Assembly: GCA_947372575.1 (NCBI GenBank)
Contig: CANBUF010000105.1
Coordinates: 1-6,799 of the forward strand
Source of the DNA: Alcaligenaceae bacterium
GTDB lineage: Bacteria > Pseudomonadota > Gammaproteobacteria > Burkholderiales > Burkholderiaceae
DNA: 6,799 nt
Direction: 5' to 3'
Shown here piece by piece: positions 4,516 to 6,799 of the stretch; the stretch's first letter is position 1; each line of letters starts with the position of its first letter. A program made the translations under genes and the position numbers. The notes under the pieces were generated by a model that worked only from the letters and a program-made list of their open reading frames with translations, ran no database searches and was not told the origin of the DNA.

Positions 4516-6799
4516 ATGTCCGGTCTGAACAGAATATTTCGCGTGATCTGGAGTCAGGTCAGAAATACATGGGTTGTCGTGAGTGAATTGTCGAATTCTG
4601 GTGGCAAGCAGAAGTCTGCTTCGCGTCGAATGCGTGTCATGAGTGCCATACTGATGATGACTTCTGGAGTAAGTATTGCTGGCCCTTCGGTTGTGGTTCC
4701 AGTGGTTGTGCCGGTAGTCGTACCTGTTCCAGTCATCGCAGCGCCCGTTGTTTCTCCAATTGTCGTGACGCCGGTTGCTACCACGCCTGTTGTGGTTACG
4801 CCGATAAATGTTGCGCCGATAGCAGCGCCTGTCGTGACTGTTGTGCCTGTCAGTCCTGTTGTCGTTGCAGTGCCTGCCAAGGTGATTGCGCCTGTCGTTG
4901 TACCCCCGGTCGTTGCTCCCGTCACAGGATTGCCAAATGGTGGCGTGGTGTCTGCGGGGCAGGCCGTCATCAGCACTGCTGGCAACACGATGACGATTAA
5001 TCAGACGACTAACCGGGCAGCACTGAACTGGTCGAGCTTTGATATCGCTGCAAATGCCACAGTGAACTTTGTGCAGCCTGATAGCAGCTCGGTTGCCCTG
5101 AATCGAGTCAATAGCAGTAACCCGAGTCAGATTTACGGTAATTTGAATGCCAATGGTCAAGTCTATCTGATCAATCCTGCCGGTGTGTATTTCGCGCCCG
5201 GAGCCTCCGTGAACGTAGGCGGGATTGTCGCCACGACCAATCAGATGAGTGATGCTGACTTTATGGCTGGCAGCACAACATTCAATCGTAATGGCGCGAC
5301 TGGATCAGTGATTAACGAAGGAAATATTACGTCGGGTGTCGGTGGTTACATAGCCATGCTTGCTCCTGAAGTCCGTAATGCGGGTGTGCTGGTTGCACAG
5401 CAAGGTACCGTTGCACTTGCAGGTGGCGAATCGATTACCTTGAATTTTGGGGCTACATCAAAACTTGAAAGCCTGACAGTCTCCGCAAGTCAGTTAAATA
5501 CCTTGGTTGAAAATCGCTATGCCATTCGCGCACCAGGCGGAGTGGTGATCCTGTCATCTCAGGCAACCAATCAACTCGCTGGCAGTGTGATTAATACTGG
5601 CTCGATCGAAGCCAACGGTATTACTCAGGACGGCGGACGCATCATCCTCTCTGCGAGTGGCTCAATCGATCAGTCCGGATCACTCAGTGCAAATGCCGCA
5701 GCCAATAGCACGGGTAATGGTGGCGTGATTTCAGTGATTGCTGATGTCTCTAATCCCAATAGTGTTGCAACGATTAATGGTGCGCTTGCTGCTCGCGCTG
5801 GTGATCAGGGTGGTAATGGCGGACGTATCGAGACTTCAGGTGCTGTTGTCAAGGTTTCTGCTAACACCACGATAGATACTCGTGCGCCTAGTGGTAATAC
5901 CGGTGACTGGGTCATTGATCCAACTGATTTTTCGATTGGTGCGAGCAATACTGGGTCGGTTGTTGGTGGCACTGCGTCTGGTGATATTTCTGGAGCCACT
6001 CTTTCTGCTGCACTCGGTACAAGCAATGTTTCGATTTTGTCTTCAAAAGGCTCCAACACTGCGGGTTCGGGTGATATCAATGTCAATGATGCGGTCAGCT
6101 GGAGTGCAAACAAGCTCTCGATGACTGCGGCGCACAGCATTAATTTGAATGCTGTGATGACGGCCAGTGGTACATCGAGCCTGGCGATGAATACTTCTTC
6201 GGCAAATGGTGCTGACGCAGCCGCGTCGGGTGGTTCGGTGAATACTGCGATGAATACCGACGGAAGCTTTAAGGGACAGGTGAATTTTGATCGTTCTGGT
6301 AGTGGATTTTTAACGATTAACGGTGCTGATTACACTGTGATCAATAGCCTTGGATCAGTCGGGAGTATGAGCGGGAATGATTTACAGGGAATGAATGGTA
6401 ATTTGTTAGGCCTGTATGCCTTGGGTGCCAATATCAATGCAGCAGCGACGAGTGGCTGGAATTCAGGTGCTGGCTTTATGCCAGTTGGTCCTGTTTTTAC
6501 TGGTACGTTTAACGGACTTGGTCATACTATTTCAAATTTTACGATTAACCGTCCTGCGTTGATCGGTACAGGTTTGTTTGCAGCGACATCGGGTACTTCA
6601 CCTGTCACGAACATTGGACTAGTTGGAGGCAGTGTCAAGGGGGCCGGTTCCACGGGCGGTCTGGTGGGTAATGCTGGTACGGGTGGTGTGAGTAATAGTT
6701 TTAATACTGGAACTGTTACTGGTGGAGCTGGAACAGGCGGAATAGCTGGAACAAGTGGAACAGGGTCTATCACTAACTCCTATATGAGCGGTGCGGTGA
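4516..6799 (+). CDS. Two-partner-secretion adhesin of the filamentous haemagglutinin/HMW family (N-terminal part)
   Basis: This is a large secreted surface protein, open for 761 codons and running past the window without a stop. Residues 4-55 form an extended signal peptide: NRIFRVIWSQ...TWVVVSE matches the ESPR consensus, followed by SRRMR, a hydrophobic stretch and a likely cleavage after SIA at 53-55. Residues 57-136 are an unusual Val/Pro-rich tract. The haemagglutination-activity (TPS) domain starts at about 139 (LPNGG...AGQA), includes the FNIGA-like SSFDIAANATVNFVQP, NPSQIYGNLNANGQVYLI and NPAG at 220-223 (usually NPNG), and extends to roughly 350. The segment GNTGDWVIDPTDFSI at 460-474 and the stretch TVINSLGS...LQGMNGNLLGLYALGANI are typical of HMW-like passengers, as are the GLUG-type repeats from 685. 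The start ATG follows an in-frame TGA (4501-4503); the Shine-Dalgarno is weak. A TpsB transporter should export it but is not in the window. Confidence 0.93.
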   Translation, partial: MSGLNRIFRVIWSQVRNTWVVVSELSNSGGKQKSASRRMRVMSAILMMTSGVSIAGPSVVVPVVVPVVVPVPVIAAPVVSPIVVTPVATTPVVVTPINVAPIAAPVVTVVPVSPVVVAVPAKVIAPVVVPPVVAPVTGLPNGGVVSAGQAVISTAGNTMTINQTTNRAALNWSSFDIAANATVNFVQPDSSSVALNRVNSSNPSQIYGNLNANGQVYLINPAGVYFAPGASVNVGGIVATTNQMSDADFMAGSTTFNRNGATGSVINEGNITSGVGGYIAMLAPEVRNAGVLVAQQGTVALAGGESITLNFGATSKLESLTVSASQLNTLVENRYAIRAPGGVVILSSQATNQLAGSVINTGSIEANGITQDGGRIILSASGSIDQSGSLSANAAANSTGNGGVISVIADVSNPNSVATINGALAARAGDQGGNGGRIETSGAVVKVSANTTIDTRAPSGNTGDWVIDPTDFSIGASNTGSVVGGTASGDISGATLSAALGTSNVSILSSKGSNTAGSGDINVNDAVSWSANKLSMTAAHSINLNAVMTASGTSSLAMNTSSANGADAAASGGSVNTAMNTDGSFKGQVNFDRSGSGFLTINGADYTVINSLGSVGSMSGNDLQGMNGNLLGLYALGANINAAATSGWNSGAGFMPVGPVFTGTFNGLGHTISNFTINRPALIGTGLFAATSGTSPVTNIGLVGGSVKGAGSTGGLVGNAGTGGVSNSFNTGTVTGGAGTGGIAGTSGTGSITNSYMSGAV
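4684..4923 (+). repeat. Valine/proline low-complexity tract in the adhesin
   Basis: Codons for residues 57-136 encode 36 Val and 19 Pro in 80 residues, the rest mainly Ala, Thr, Ile and Ser, with one charged residue (Lys122). It starts as VVVP repeats, and prolines at 81, 86, 91, 96 and 101 then fall in a five-residue register. The DNA is an imperfect repeat of GTT/GTG/GTC and CCN codons with varied third bases, so it is not a recent perfect expansion. It sits between the predicted signal-peptide cleavage site and the TPS domain, which normally follow each other closely. Confidence 0.85.
6568..6799 (+). repeat. GLUG-type repeats in the adhesin (array continues past the window)
   Basis: Three units of about 27-28 residues follow each other: residues 685-712 (TGLFAATSGTSPVTNIGLVG...), 713-739 (TGGLVGNAGTGGVSNSFNTG...) and 740 to the window end (TGGIAGTSGTGSITNSYMSG...). 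The pattern TGGLVG...GxVSNSxxTGxVxG matches the GLUG motif found in arrays in HMW-like and other surface proteins, where it forms beta-helical coils. The total number of repeats cannot be seen. Confidence 0.8.

Noticed and set aside
4441..5160. Minus-strand ORFs of 239 and 144 codons, one rich in His/Arg/Asn and one rich in Thr/Gly
   Set aside because: They are antisense to the signal peptide, Val/Pro tract and TPS domain of the adhesin. Their odd compositions are the mirror of GTN/CCN repeat codons, not real genes.
5805..6773. Minus-strand ORFs at 5805-6140 and 6522-6773, rich in Pro, Val and Leu
   Set aside because: They are shadows of the Gly/Thr/Asn-rich adhesin codons read on the other strand.

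Overview
The window looks like a piece of a proteobacterial chromosome, most likely betaproteobacterial. This is judged from the wording of the MoaA, ModB and ModC proteins and from the combination of TPR/GT9-like and HMW-type proteins; it is inference, because no search could be run. Base composition is moderate in the genes, with two clearly AT-rich intergenic regions. Both ends of the window cut through genes.

Left part (1-2590), molybdenum metabolism. The 5' end of moaA (molybdopterin cofactor synthesis) runs leftwards off the window. An AT-rich gap of about 330 bp separates it from modB and modC, which run rightwards with a 4-bp ATGA overlap. They encode the membrane permease and the ATPase of a molybdate ABC transporter. 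No modA (periplasmic binding protein) is present. The gap holds a near-consensus FNR/Anr-type box, so molybdate uptake and cofactor synthesis may be induced together at low oxygen, as would suit a nitrate-respiring organism.

Middle (2560-3948), on the minus strand. A 462-residue protein has N-terminal TPR repeats and a C-terminal glycosyltransferase-like half. Its 3' end overlaps the convergent 3' end of modC by 31 bp.

Right part (3949-6799). A 567-bp intergenic region, rich in inverted repeats and ending in a possible 37-codon leader ORF, precedes the start of a very large plus-strand gene that continues past the window. This is a two-partner-secretion adhesin of the filamentous haemagglutinin/HMW type. 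It has an extended signal peptide, then an unusual 80-residue valine/proline tract, a haemagglutination-activity (TPS) domain, beta-helix sequence, and the first GLUG-type repeats. The TPR/glycosyltransferase-like gene is transcribed divergently from the adhesin and could act on it, as HMW1C does on HMW1, but this is inference. The outer-membrane TpsB transporter is not in the window.

No tRNA, rRNA, CRISPR array, transposase or integrase was seen. The least explained parts are the valine/proline tract of the adhesin and its leader with the in-frame small ORF and dyads.
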